From: Rhodococcus sp. WMMA185
GTDB taxonomy: Bacteria; Actinomycetota; Actinomycetes; Mycobacteriales; Mycobacteriaceae
Assembly: GCF_001767395.1 (NCBI RefSeq)
Contig: NZ_CP017014.1
Span: forward strand, 3,613,012-3,677,011
Length of the DNA stretch: 64,000 nt
Direction: 5' to 3'
The notes under the pieces were generated by a model, which saw only the letters and a program-made list of their open reading frames with translations, had not been told where the DNA came from and did no database searches. Position 1 is the stretch's first letter. The number at the start of each line of letters is the position of its first letter. Shown here in pieces: positions 28,706 through 39,483 of this stretch. The translations under genes were made by a program, and so were the position numbers.

Positions 28706-29719
28706 TCAGTAGTCGAACATCTCGAAAGACTCGAGCACCAGGGTTTGCGCATCATCGCAGCTAGGCGCCGACGCAGCCACGGACGCCGTCAATCGATTGC
28801 CGGGTCTGCCGTGTTCGCTCGGGGGGCTCGACGGCGCCTCGGTGTCGAGCACCCCACCTGGATAGAAGTAGTAGTGGCAGTCGAACGAGTCCCGGAAGTG
28901 AGCAAATTCCTTCCCGTCGAGCTCGACCAGTTCGGGTCCACCGGCGCGAGGACGCTCGGGGGACAAGGCGAGCCGGACAGACGCCCGGTCACCGCCACGG
29001 AGAGTGATATGGCATTCGTAGGGGCGCGCGCCCGGCAGGAACACCTCGACCCCCCGGTCGGACAGCTTCTCGACTACTGCACATGGATCCTGCTGTGCCA
29101 GGGGAATTCCCGGACCCATCGACTCCGGAGAGTGGAGCTTGCCCGCTACCGATCCGGCCACGGTGCGGGCCTCCGCACAGTCGTCGCCCGCAGGAGAATC
29201 CCCCAATCTCCCGGCGCCGTCGAGGTACGACACGTGTCCCCAGCGCCCCGCGACCGCCGCCTGAGTAGCTACCGCGGGCAAACGGAAGTAGAGCGTGCAC
29301 GTTCCCGGCACGGACCCGACAGCGGGGCGAACCTCGAGTCCCGACATCGTCTCGCGGGCGCCGGTTTGCTCCGATGGTTCACGCTCTCCCACGGTCACCT
29401 CTACCCACGCCGGGTCGGCGGCCCTGCCATGGAAAGGAACCAGTTCGGCGTGACAGGTGGAGAGATCGCCGACCGGTCCATACGCGGTGAGCTCACCGAA
29501 CGAGGCGACCAATTCCGCATCGAGAAGTCCACACGGTTCGATGTCGCGCGCCGCCTGTGCAACGGCCAGTTCCCCACGAACGAAAGCGCTCACCGGTTGG
29601 CCGTAGACCAGTTCACCCGCGACCTGCGGCGCACCGTCAACCGCGACCCCACAGGACGCGAGGAGCACTGCAAAAGCACTGGCCAACAGCGGTGATGCCG
29701 CCACCTTCCTGCGTCCCAT
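28706..29719 (-). CDS. Lipoprotein with two DUF3558-like halves
   Basis: A 337-residue exported lipoprotein. ATG 29719 follows GGAGGG, then a signal peptide with lipobox LLASC. Two similar halves can be seen, each with an xPCxxx motif and a later Cys (EPCGLLDAELVASFG...STCHAEL and DPCAVVEKLSDRG...YECHITL), like DUF3558 lipoproteins of mycobacteria. Even-numbered cysteines suggest disulfides. Function unknown. It is co-transcribed with the NTF2-like gene, whose product has no signal. Confidence 0.72.
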   Translation of the reverse strand: MGRRKVAASPLLASAFAVLLASCGVAVDGAPQVAGELVYGQPVSAFVRGELAVAQAARDIEPCGLLDAELVASFGELTAYGPVGDLSTCHAELVPFHGRAADPAWVEVTVGEREPSEQTGARETMSGLEVRPAVGSVPGTCTLYFRLPAVATQAAVAGRWGHVSYLDGAGRLGDSPAGDDCAEARTVAGSVAGKLHSPESMGPGIPLAQQDPCAVVEKLSDRGVEVFLPGARPYECHITLRGGDRASVRLALSPERPRAGGPELVELDGKEFAHFRDSFDCHYYFYPGGVLDTEAPSSPPSEHGRPGNRLTASVAASAPSCDDAQTLVLESFEMFDY

Positions 29720-29776
29720 CCGCAATCCCTCCCGCACGCACTCCACACCCTGCCACGCTTTCCGCTACGCCCGGGG

Positions 29777-29782
29777 TAAAGT
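29777..29782 (+). promoter_or_regulatory. Likely -10 element of the leuA promoter
   Basis: TAAAGT lies 7 nt before the ATG of the leuA leader peptide, so transcription would start at or next to that ATG and the leader peptide would be read from a leaderless message. No convincing -35 is seen. Confidence 0.45.
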
Positions 29783-29789
29783 GCTGAGT

Positions 29790-29815
29790 ATGCAGCGCGC
29801 ACTCCTCCTCGGTTG

Positions 29816-29831
<16 letters not shown>
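29790..29831 (+). CDS. leuL: leuA leader peptide
   Basis: A 13-codon open frame, MQRALLLGCRDGV, with three consecutive leucine codons (CTC at 29802-29810). Its end overlaps the 5' arm of a terminator hairpin, the arrangement of a leucine attenuator. When leucyl-tRNA is scarce, the ribosome should stall at the CTC run and stop the terminator forming. Leader-peptide attenuation of leuA is known in other actinobacteria. Confidence 0.85.
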
Positions 29832-31733
<1,902 letters not shown>

Positions 31734-31749
31734 CCCTCGACTACACCCT

Positions 31750-31788
31750 CGCTGCCGTAGGTACGCACCAAGCGCACCTGCGGCAGCG
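31750..31788 (+). terminator. Hairpin after leuA
   Basis: Bases 31750-31766 pair with 31772-31788 (15 of 17 Watson-Crick plus one G-U), with a 5-nt loop, 16 nt after the leuA stop. It has no T-run, as is common for actinobacterial terminators. Confidence 0.65.
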
Positions 31789-31917
31789 TCGTATCGAGCG
31801 CAGGATCGCCGACTCTCCGGTGTTTTTTCAATTCGGATGAAACAGGCACCGTAACAACGGGTTACATGTAGTTTCCGCAGAACACCGCGGCCGATGGAAA
31901 TTCGGCTGGAATTCCCC

Positions 31918-31989
31918 CGCACAGCCGACACACGTGTGCGCCGCACAGCCGACATCCGTGTGCCCCGCACAGCCGACATGCCGGTACCG
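31918..31989 (+). repeat. Three 24-bp tandem repeats in the leuA-carboxylase gap
   Basis: Copies start at 31918, 31942 and 31966, each with CGCACAGCCGACA, the last diverging in its second half. They lie in the 516-bp gap between leuA and the acyl-CoA carboxylase gene, which otherwise has no open frame of note. The unit length of 24 would keep frame, but no coding frame is supported. Confidence 0.85.
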
Positions 31990-32152
31990 GAACCTCCGCG
32001 AAGGAGTCAGTCCACCGCAGAAGTTACGCGCGGGTACAGATTTTCGAGGTTATGCTCACATTTCCCGAGCATCGGCCCTGCAAGAACGTAGGAACCGACG
32101 ATCACGTTCGGGACGCCTCACCTGCAGTCGAGCGTGCTGTTTAGAAGTGAAC

Positions 32153-32171
32153 GTGCTGGCCGAGCCAGCAC
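32153..32171. other. Short hairpin upstream of the carboxylase gene
   Basis: GTGCTGGC, a 3-nt CGA loop and GCCAGCAC form a perfect 8-bp stem 79 nt before the carboxylase ATG. It could be an operator or a leader structure; nothing further can be said. Confidence 0.35.
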
Positions 32172-32249
32172 CCGACCCCGGGCAAACCGAGCCTTGGTCA
32201 TCCAAACCACTTGCAGTTCAAGGGCTTTACGGAAACGGAGCGACGATTG

Positions 32250-35200
32250 ATGTTCAAGCGAATAGCGATAGTCAACCGCGGCGAGGCCGCGGTCCGCCTG
32301 ATTCGTGCCGTGCGCGAACTCAACGCCGAGCACAACTACGGCATCCGGACCATCGCTCTCCACACCGAGGCTGAACGCCGCGCGATGTTCGTGCGGCAGG
32401 CCGACGAAGGTGTGTGCTTGGACACAGTAAAGACAGGATCTGCGTATCTCGACCATGCCGAGCTGGCCCGTGCATTGCGTGAGAGCAGGGCCGATGCGGT
32501 CTGGGTTGGCTGGGGCTTCGTCGCCGAGGATCCTGCGTTCGTCCAGGTCTGCGAACAACTGGGCATCACGTTCATCGGCCCGTCTGCCGAGGCTATGCGC
32601 CTGCTGGGCGACAAGGTGGAGGCCAAGCTTCTCGCCGAGAAGGTCGAGGTTCCTGTCGCTCCATGGAGCGGAGGACCCGTCGCTACTCGCGCAGATGCCA
32701 GGCGCCACGCCCAGGCCATCGGCTACCCGCTCATCATCAAGGCCCGAAGCGGCGGCGGTGGTCGAGGGATCCGCAAGGTGTGGTCCGAAGACGAACTCGA
32801 ACTCGCACTCGACCGCACCCAGGGAGAGGCTCAGCGGTCCTTCGGCGATCCCGTCGTATTCATCGAGCGACTGGTCACCGACGCACGCCACGTCGAGGTG
32901 CAGGTCATCGCCGACAACTTCGGCAACGTCTGGGCTCCCGGTGTGCGCGATTGCTCCATCCAGCGCAAGAACCAGAAGGTCATCGAGGAATCGAGTTCGC
33001 CGCTGCTCACCGCCGAACAATCGAATCACTTACGGGCCGTCTCCAGCGAACTCGTGCGCGCGGCCGGCTACCACGGCGCGGCTACGGTGGAGTACCTGTA
33101 CCAGCCCGAACAGAAGATGTTCACCTTTCTCGAGGTGAACACGCGGCTGCAGGTGGAACACCCCATCACCGAGGCCACCACGGGCATCGACCTGGTGAAG
33201 CTGCAGATCCTCGTCGCCAGCGGTGAACCGCTCCCCGGCGACTGCCCGACCGAATTCGGCCATGCCATCGAGGCCAGACTCAATGCGGAGGACGCAGCCA
33301 ATGGCTTCGCTCCCGCCCCCGGGGCCGTGCAGCTACTGAAGTTCCCTCTCGGCAGCGGCCTGCGCGTCGACACCGGCATCGCTCAGGGTGACGTCATCCC
33401 GCCCGACTACGACTCGATGGTCGCCAAGGTCATCGCCTGGGGCCGGGACCGCTCCGAAGCGCTGGCCCGCCTGCGGACCGCTCTGCGCGAGACCACAGTG
33501 GTGCTGCGCGGCGGCACCACCACCAAATCGTTCCTGCTGGACCTGCTCGATCGCGAGGAGGTCATCTCCGCTTCGGCGGACACCGGCTGGCTCGACCGTA
33601 TCGACGCGGGCGCGTCGAACATGCCGACTCGCACTGCGGGCGCCGCGCTGATCGCCGCCGCCATCGAGGTCTACGACGCGGAGGAGAGGATCGAACGTCA
33701 GGCCTTCCTGTCCTCGGCACGCGGCGGCCGACCGCGCGCCGGCCACGCGATTGGTCGCAAGGTCGAGCTCAGCTACCAAGGTCAAAGCTACAGCCTCGCC
33801 GTCGCCCAGGTCGGCGCCCACCGCTACCGCGTTGACCGGGATGCCCCCGAGGTCGAGGTCGAGGTCGACCGTCTGAGCGAGTTCGAGAGCCGCCTCGTGA
33901 TCGGCGGGCGTCGCTACCACGTCGTCACCGTCGCTGGTCGCGCCCAGTACCTGGTCGAGGTCGACGGCATCAGCCACCAGATCAGCCAGGACGAGGCCGG
34001 TGTCGTGCGCGCTCCGGCTCCCGCTGTCGTAGTGGCTGTGCCGGTGTCCGTCGGTGACGAAGTCGAGGCCGGCGCCACCCTGGTCGTTCTGGAGAGCATG
34101 AAGATGGAGACGGCTGTCCGCGCGCCCGCCGCGGGCCGGGTGCGAGAAGTTCTCGCTATGGTCAATTCGCAGGTGGACGCCGGAACAGCGCTACTGCGCG
34201 TCGAGGAAAGCTCCGTGGACGCGGGCACACACCGTTCTCCGCGGGTCCAATTCGACGTGGGCGCCCCCGCCTCGCACGGTGACACCCGAGCAGACGCGCT
34301 CGAGCAACTCGACGCCCTCGGCGCGCTCCTGACCGGTTACGACGTCAGCGCCAAGCGGGCTGGAGAGCTACTCGCGGAATACGACAGGCTGTGTGCCGAC
34401 ATCGTCGGCGATCCGGAGTTGGTGGCGGCGGAACTCACGCTGCTGAACATGTTTGCGGACGTCTGCGAAATCGGGCGCAACCGCCCGACGGTCGGCGAGG
34501 AAGACGCGGATGAGCGCGTACACAGTCCGCGCGAGCACTTCCACACCTACCTCCATACCCTCGATGTCGAACTCGAGGGCCTACCGGAGTCATTTCAGAC
34601 CCGGCTCTCGCGGGCGCTGCGCCACTACTTCGTGACCGACCTCGAGCGCACACCCGAACTCGAGGAGGCGGTCTATCGTCTCTTCCTCGCGCAACAGCGA
34701 ATGGACAACCAGGTTCCCGTAATTGCTGCACTGCTCGATCGGTGGCTCGACGACGGCGCTCCGGGCCGGGCACCGAACGGCCTCGCGGAGGTCCTGGACC
34801 GGCTGGTCATCGCCACTCAGGTCCGCTATCCGTTGATCGGCAACGTGGCTCGTAACGTCCGTTTCCGGTTCTTCGACGAACCCCAGATCCGCAAGGCGCG
34901 CGACCAAGTTTACGACCGAGTCCGGGGCAGCATCGAGTACCTGGCCGAACGCCCCGACTCCGACGACTACCAGGAGCGTCTCGACACGCTCATCGCCACC
35001 CCTCAACCACTGACCGAGCTTCTCGGGCAGCGGATCGCCCGCAAGAGCCCGACCGTCGGACCGCTACTCGAGGTCGTAACCCGTCGCCATTACGACATCC
35101 ACACGCTCGAGGACATCAGGTCCTTCGACCGCGACGGGCGGCGATTCGTCACCGGCAAGTTCGAAATGCGCGGGCAGGAAAGGCGTCTCGTCTCGTCCAT

Positions 35201-37733
35201 CGCGGACTACGCCGAGCTGCCCAAAGCGCTGGAGGAGATCGCCGCAGTCGCCGAGGAGAACGCCGAGGACCTCGTTCTCGATCTCTACCTCTCATGGTCC
35301 GAGCCTCCGGCCGATTCGGACACCATGTCCGACGATCTCATTTCGGCACTGTCGGTTCTGCCTCTGTCCACTGACTGCCGTCGTGTGACGGTGTCCGTCT
35401 TCGGCGGGACAGAAGCGGACGTCCGCACGTTCACGTTCCGTCCCGACTCCGATGTGCTGGTTGAAGAAAAGATCATTCGGGACATGCACCCGCTGACCGG
35501 TCAGCGGTTCGACCTGTGGCGCCTCAAGAACTTCGTCGGGACCCGCCTGCCCGGCGCCGCCAACACCTTCGTCTTCAACCTCCAGTCCCGCGACAATCCG
35601 ACCGACGAACGTCTCATCGCGTTCGCCGAGATCAGTGACATCGCGATCCTCCGCGACGAGGACGGCAGGGTCATCGGCGTCCCCGAGGCAGAGCGCGTCC
35701 TGCAGGCTTGTCTCGACGGTATCCGCCGGGCACAGTCCACCCGGGGCGGCAAGCGCCGGTTGGATGTCAACCGCGTCGTCTTGTATGTGTGGCCGAACAT
35801 CAACGTTCCGCTCGAAGATCTTCAAGCGTTCGCCCGTGTGGCCGCGCCGCTGACAGCAGGAGCCGGACTCGAAGAAGTCACCGTGATCGCCCGAATGCAG
35901 GGCGAACCCGGAACGGAATCGAAGGAGAAGGCTCTGCGCTTCTCCTATCGCGCCGGCAGCGGCGTGGCCATGGCCATCACCGACCCACCGACAGAACCGT
36001 TGCAACCGCTCGACGAATACACGCAGAAGGTCCGCAGTTCGCGTGCCCGCGGCACCATCTACCCTTATGAACTGATCCCGCAGCTCACCGGTCAGGACGG
36101 CAGCTTCGTCGAACACGATCTGGACGAGTCCGGGAAGCTGGTTCCGGTCGATCGGCCCTACGGCCGCAATCGTGCAGGCCTCGTGGTCGGTGTAGTCACT
36201 GCCCGCACAGAAGGGCACCCGGAGGGAATGACGCGCGTCGCGCTCTTCGGCGATCCGACAAAGGCCCTCGGCACCGTCGCCGAGGCCGAGTGCGCCCGCC
36301 TGGTCGCCGCAGTCGACCTGGCCGAGAAGATGGGTGTGCCCGTCGAATGGTTCGCGCTGTCATCTGGAGCGACGATCTCCATGGACAGCGGCACCGAGAA
36401 TATGGACTGGGTGTCGCGTGGCCTGCGCCGCCTCATCACGTTCACGCAGAACGGCGGCGAGGTCAACGTGATCGTGGCGGGCATCAACGTCGGTGCTCAG
36501 CCCTACTGGAACGCCGAAGCCACAATGTTGATGCACACCAAGGGCATTCTCGTGATGACGCCCGACAGTGCAATGGTGCTCACCGGCAAGAACTCACTCG
36601 ACTACTCGGGGGGAGTTTCGGCAGAGGACAACTTCGGCATCGGCGGATACGACCGCGTGATGGGCCCGAACGGTCAGGCGCAGTACTGGGCGCCGAACCT
36701 GCTCGCAGCGTGCGAGATCCTGTTCGCCCACTACGACCACTCGTATGTCGCTGCCGGGGAACGCTTCCCGCGTCGGGCACCGACCAGCGACCCGATTGGG
36801 CGAGACGTGCGGACGTTCCCGCACACCCACCCGTCGAGCGATTTCACCACCGTTGGTGACATCTTCTCAGCAGAATCGAACCCGGAACGCAAGAAGCCGT
36901 TCGACATTCGCACGGTGATGCGCTCCCTCGTCGACCAGGACCACACCGTGTTGGAACGGTGGGCCGATATGGCGGACGCCGACACCTCGGTCGTGTTCGA
37001 CGCTCACCTGGGCGGTTATCCGGTCAGTGTCATCGGGATCGAGTCGCGAGCGATCCCCCGCAAGGGTTGGTCACCGGCCAATGGCCCCGACCAGTGGACC
37101 GCCGGAACGTTGTTCCCGCAATCGTCCAAGAAGACCGCTCGGGCGATCAACGCGGCCAGCGGAAACCGTCCGTTGGTGGTCTTGGCGAATCTCTCCGGTT
37201 TCGACGGCTCACCTGATTCGCTACGGCACCTCCAACTCGAGTACGGGGCCGAAATCGGACGTGCCATAGTCAATTTCGATGGACCCGTCGTGTTCTGCGT
37301 CATCTCCCGCTACCACGGCGGAGCCTTCGTGGTGTTCTCGAAAGCACTCCACGACAACATGGAGGTGCTCGCGGTCGAAGGGTCGTTCGCGTCGGTCCTC
37401 GGCGGCGCACCCGCCGCGGCGGTGGTGTTCACCCGTGAGGTCAATAAACGGGTGGCCGCCTCTCCGACGATCCGGCAACTCGAGGCCGACCTGTCGAACG
37501 CGCAGACTGACGCCCAGCAGGCTCACCTGCGGGTCGAGTTGGCAGCGCAGCAGGCAGCCGTGCGGAACGAGAAACTCGGCGAGGTAGCGGCCGAGTTCGA
37601 GGCCGTACACAACATCCAGCGGGCACAGCGGGTCGGCTCCGTCGATGCCGTGATTCCCGCCGTCGAGTTGCGTCCGTACATCATCGGAGCGGTCGAGCGC
37701 GGAATGCGCCGAGCGGTCGAGTCGGCCCAATAG
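32250..37733 (+). CDS. Single-chain acyl-CoA carboxylase (BC-BCCP-central-CT)
   Basis: A 1827-residue biotin enzyme that should carboxylate acetyl-, propionyl- or a longer acyl-CoA for lipid synthesis. Domains in order: biotin carboxylase (1 to ~450; GGGGRGIRKVW ATP grasp, EVNTRLQVEHPITE), a linker, biotin carrier with biotinyl Lys618 in ESMKMET (~580-660), a ~550-residue central region, and carboxyltransferase (~1240-1700; GINVGAQPYWNAEA, LTGKNSLDYSGGVSAEDNFG, LGGYPVSVIGIESR). This order in one chain, with ACC-like phrases such as ANLSGFDGS, resembles eukaryotic ACC more than split bacterial enzymes. A coiled coil lies near the C-terminus (QLEADLSNAQTDAQQAHLR). Start ATG 32250 with GGAG upstream. 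Substrate not determined. Confidence 0.9.
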   Translation: MFKRIAIVNRGEAAVRLIRAVRELNAEHNYGIRTIALHTEAERRAMFVRQADEGVCLDTVKTGSAYLDHAELARALRESRADAVWVGWGFVAEDPAFVQVCEQLGITFIGPSAEAMRLLGDKVEAKLLAEKVEVPVAPWSGGPVATRADARRHAQAIGYPLIIKARSGGGGRGIRKVWSEDELELALDRTQGEAQRSFGDPVVFIERLVTDARHVEVQVIADNFGNVWAPGVRDCSIQRKNQKVIEESSSPLLTAEQSNHLRAVSSELVRAAGYHGAATVEYLYQPEQKMFTFLEVNTRLQVEHPITEATTGIDLVKLQILVASGEPLPGDCPTEFGHAIEARLNAEDAANGFAPAPGAVQLLKFPLGSGLRVDTGIAQGDVIPPDYDSMVAKVIAWGRDRSEALARLRTALRETTVVLRGGTTTKSFLLDLLDREEVISASADTGWLDRIDAGASNMPTRTAGAALIAAAIEVYDAEERIERQAFLSSARGGRPRAGHAIGRKVELSYQGQSYSLAVAQVGAHRYRVDRDAPEVEVEVDRLSEFESRLVIGGRRYHVVTVAGRAQYLVEVDGISHQISQDEAGVVRAPAPAVVVAVPVSVGDEVEAGATLVVLESMKMETAVRAPAAGRVREVLAMVNSQVDAGTALLRVEESSVDAGTHRSPRVQFDVGAPASHGDTRADALEQLDALGALLTGYDVSAKRAGELLAEYDRLCADIVGDPELVAAELTLLNMFADVCEIGRNRPTVGEEDADERVHSPREHFHTYLHTLDVELEGLPESFQTRLSRALRHYFVTDLERTPELEEAVYRLFLAQQRMDNQVPVIAALLDRWLDDGAPGRAPNGLAEVLDRLVIATQVRYPLIGNVARNVRFRFFDEPQIRKARDQVYDRVRGSIEYLAERPDSDDYQERLDTLIATPQPLTELLGQRIARKSPTVGPLLEVVTRRHYDIHTLEDIRSFDRDGRRFVTGKFEMRGQERRLVSSIADYAELPKALEEIAAVAEENAEDLVLDLYLSWSEPPADSDTMSDDLISALSVLPLSTDCRRVTVSVFGGTEADVRTFTFRPDSDVLVEEKIIRDMHPLTGQRFDLWRLKNFVGTRLPGAANTFVFNLQSRDNPTDERLIAFAEISDIAILRDEDGRVIGVPEAERVLQACLDGIRRAQSTRGGKRRLDVNRVVLYVWPNINVPLEDLQAFARVAAPLTAGAGLEEVTVIARMQGEPGTESKEKALRFSYRAGSGVAMAITDPPTEPLQPLDEYTQKVRSSRARGTIYPYELIPQLTGQDGSFVEHDLDESGKLVPVDRPYGRNRAGLVVGVVTARTEGHPEGMTRVALFGDPTKALGTVAEAECARLVAAVDLAEKMGVPVEWFALSSGATISMDSGTENMDWVSRGLRRLITFTQNGGEVNVIVAGINVGAQPYWNAEATMLMHTKGILVMTPDSAMVLTGKNSLDYSGGVSAEDNFGIGGYDRVMGPNGQAQYWAPNLLAACEILFAHYDHSYVAAGERFPRRAPTSDPIGRDVRTFPHTHPSSDFTTVGDIFSAESNPERKKPFDIRTVMRSLVDQDHTVLERWADMADADTSVVFDAHLGGYPVSVIGIESRAIPRKGWSPANGPDQWTAGTLFPQSSKKTARAINAASGNRPLVVLANLSGFDGSPDSLRHLQLEYGAEIGRAIVNFDGPVVFCVISRYHGGAFVVFSKALHDNMEVLAVEGSFASVLGGAPAAAVVFTREVNKRVAASPTIRQLEADLSNAQTDAQQAHLRVELAAQQAAVRNEKLGEVAAEFEAVHNIQRAQRVGSVDAVIPAVELRPYIIGAVERGMRRAVESAQ

Positions 37734-37756
37734 CCGGTACGCGTCCCCCTGGTGGG

Positions 37757-37786
37757 CGGCCACGACATCTTCGGGTGTCGTGGCCG
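37757..37786 (+). terminator. Terminator after the carboxylase gene
   Basis: CGGCCACGACA (37757-37767) pairs perfectly with TGTCGTGGCCG (37776-37786), an 11-bp stem with an 8-nt loop, 23 nt after the stop. Confidence 0.8.
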
Positions 37787-37852
37787 AAACCATCTCGAGC
37801 ACAGCACTACACGTGCAGTGAGCGGTGCCTGGATTGCCATACACGTGGGGAA

Positions 37853-37900
37853 GACGAATGATGCCACTGCCTCACCGTGGAGGCGGCGGCATCATTCGTC
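37853..37900 (-). terminator. Terminator after the YVTN protein gene
   Basis: GACGAATGATGCC (37853-37865) pairs perfectly with GGCATCATTCGTC (37888-37900), and GCCTC/GAGGC extend the stem inside the loop. It lies 15 nt past the stop of the minus-strand gene at 37916. Confidence 0.8.
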
Positions 37901-37915
37901 CTATCCGGTCCATTG

Positions 37916-38761
37916 TCAGCTGAATACGCTGCCCGCACCCGAGCCACTTCCGGTCAGTGATCCGAAGTCGATACACAGGGATCCGATGCACGTGTCGATC
38001 GCGATCACCGAAACCGTATCGTCACCGCGGTTGGTGACGTAGGCACGGGTTCCGTCCGGTGTGATCGCCACCCCGGACGGGATGTTCCCGACGGAGATCG
38101 TTTCGACCACCGTGTTGGTACCGACGTTGATCACCGACACCGTGTCGTCGCCCTGGTTGGTGACATAGGCGCGGTTCCCGTTCGGGGTGATCGCCACTGC
38201 AGACGGGGCGTCCCCGACCGGGACGGGTCCACCCACAACCATGTCGGTACCGGTGTCGATCACCGACACCGTGTCGTCGCCCGTATTGGTGACGTAGGCG
38301 CGGGCTCCGTTCGGGGTAATCGCCACCCCGGACGGGTTGGTCCCGACCGCGATGGGTCCACCCACAACCATGTCGGTGCCCGTGTCGATCACCGACACCG
38401 TGCCGTCAAGCTGGTTGGTGACGTAGGCGCGGGCTCCGTTCGGGGTGATCGCCACCGCGAACGCGCCGTTCCCGACCGCGATGGGTCCACCCACAACCAT
38501 GTCGGTATCAGTGTCGATCACCGACACCGTGCCGTCGTTGAAGTTCGCGACATAAGCACGGGTTCCGTCCGGGGTAATTGCCACTCCGAACGGGACGTCC
38601 CCGACGCCGATGGTGCCGATGACGGTGTCCGCTGCTGCGGTCGCCGTCCCAGCTCCAGCTACGCCGAGCACCATCAGAGCGGTGGCCGTCACTCCCAGCA
38701 ACAAATGTCGGACGCGACCTTCGACGGTGCGGTATCTACGGAAAGCGCTGTGGCGATTCAC
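37916..38761 (-). CDS. Secreted YVTN beta-propeller repeat protein
   Basis: A 281-residue exported protein. GTG 38761 has AGGAG upstream and starts a signal peptide (LLLGVTATALMVLGVAGAGTATAAA). The mature part is five ~42-residue repeats of the pattern VGxxPxGVAITPxGxRAYVTNxxDxTVSVIDTxTxxVV, the YVTN blade. The repeats are very alike at DNA level, a sign of recent duplication or gene conversion. Five blades is fewer than the seven of a complete propeller; the short tail has two Cys and a Gly/Ser-rich end. Function unknown, perhaps surface binding. Confidence 0.88.
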   Translation of the reverse strand: MNRHSAFRRYRTVEGRVRHLLLGVTATALMVLGVAGAGTATAAADTVIGTIGVGDVPFGVAITPDGTRAYVANFNDGTVSVIDTDTDMVVGGPIAVGNGAFAVAITPNGARAYVTNQLDGTVSVIDTGTDMVVGGPIAVGTNPSGVAITPNGARAYVTNTGDDTVSVIDTGTDMVVGGPVPVGDAPSAVAITPNGNRAYVTNQGDDTVSVINVGTNTVVETISVGNIPSGVAITPDGTRAYVTNRGDDTVSVIAIDTCIGSLCIDFGSLTGSGSGAGSVFS

Positions 38762-39055
38762 ATTTTCTCCTACCGAGCGAGGGATAAAACGGATCAACCG
38801 TGCCGTGGCTGAGCCGGCAGTCAGAACGAACACCGGCAGCCCATCGGACGCTAACAACAGAATCCGGATCCCGGCCCTGAATCAGCCGAAGCATGCGCGG
38901 GCACCACATGAGGTGTGAGCATGTAGTGGGACAAGCGCTTCCCCCTCACTGACGAAGCACTAGACGCATTTCACCTGTTTCGGATGACGCGAATCTCCCC
39001 GCGGGGTGCGATAGTCGGGCGCAGACTCACTTCGACTGTGAAATGGAGCGCTGTA

Positions 39056-39433
39056 ATGGACTCGTTCTGGGATTTTCTCTGGTTGATGATCGTCGCTTTC
39101 GCCTTCGTGGCCTACCTGATCCTGCTGTTCTCCATCATCACCGACCTGTTTCGGGACCATAAGACGTCGGGGTGGGCCAAGGCCGTCTGGATCTTCTTCC
39201 TGTTCTTCATCCCGCTCCTGACCGCACTGGTGTACCTGATCGTCAAGAGCGACGGGATGGCGCAACGGTCGATGGAAGCGGCCAAGGACGCCAAACAGGC
39301 ACAGGACAGCTACATCCGTTCCGTCGCGGGCAAATCCCCCGCAGAAGAGATCGCCAACGCGAAGAGTTTGCTGGACGCCGGCACCATCACGGAGGAGGAG
39401 TACCAGGCTCTGAAGGCGAAGGCACTGGGCTGA
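39056..39433 (+). CDS. Two-helix membrane protein with SHOCT domain
   Basis: A 125-residue protein with two membrane segments (FLWLMIVAFAFVAYLILLFS and VWIFFLFFIPLLTALVYLIV), like the PLDc_N type, and a C-terminal SHOCT motif (AEEIANAKSLLDAGTITEEE). SHOCT regions are thought to mediate oligomerisation. ATG 39056 has GGAG 8 nt upstream. It converges on a LysR gene across an 18-bp repeat array. Function unknown. Confidence 0.85.
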   Translation: MDSFWDFLWLMIVAFAFVAYLILLFSIITDLFRDHKTSGWAKAVWIFFLFFIPLLTALVYLIVKSDGMAQRSMEAAKDAKQAQDSYIRSVAGKSPAEEIANAKSLLDAGTITEEEYQALKAKALG

Positions 39434-39483
39434 CGGTCAACTCTCGGCTGACAGTCAACTCTCGGCCGACGGTCAATTCTCGA
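39430..39483. repeat. Three 18-bp tandem repeats at convergent gene ends
   Basis: Units start at 39430, 39448 and 39466 with the core TGACGGTCAACTCTCGG and 1-3 changes each. The array spans the last codon of the SHOCT gene, the 39-bp gap and the last four codons of the LysR gene. Confidence 0.85.
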
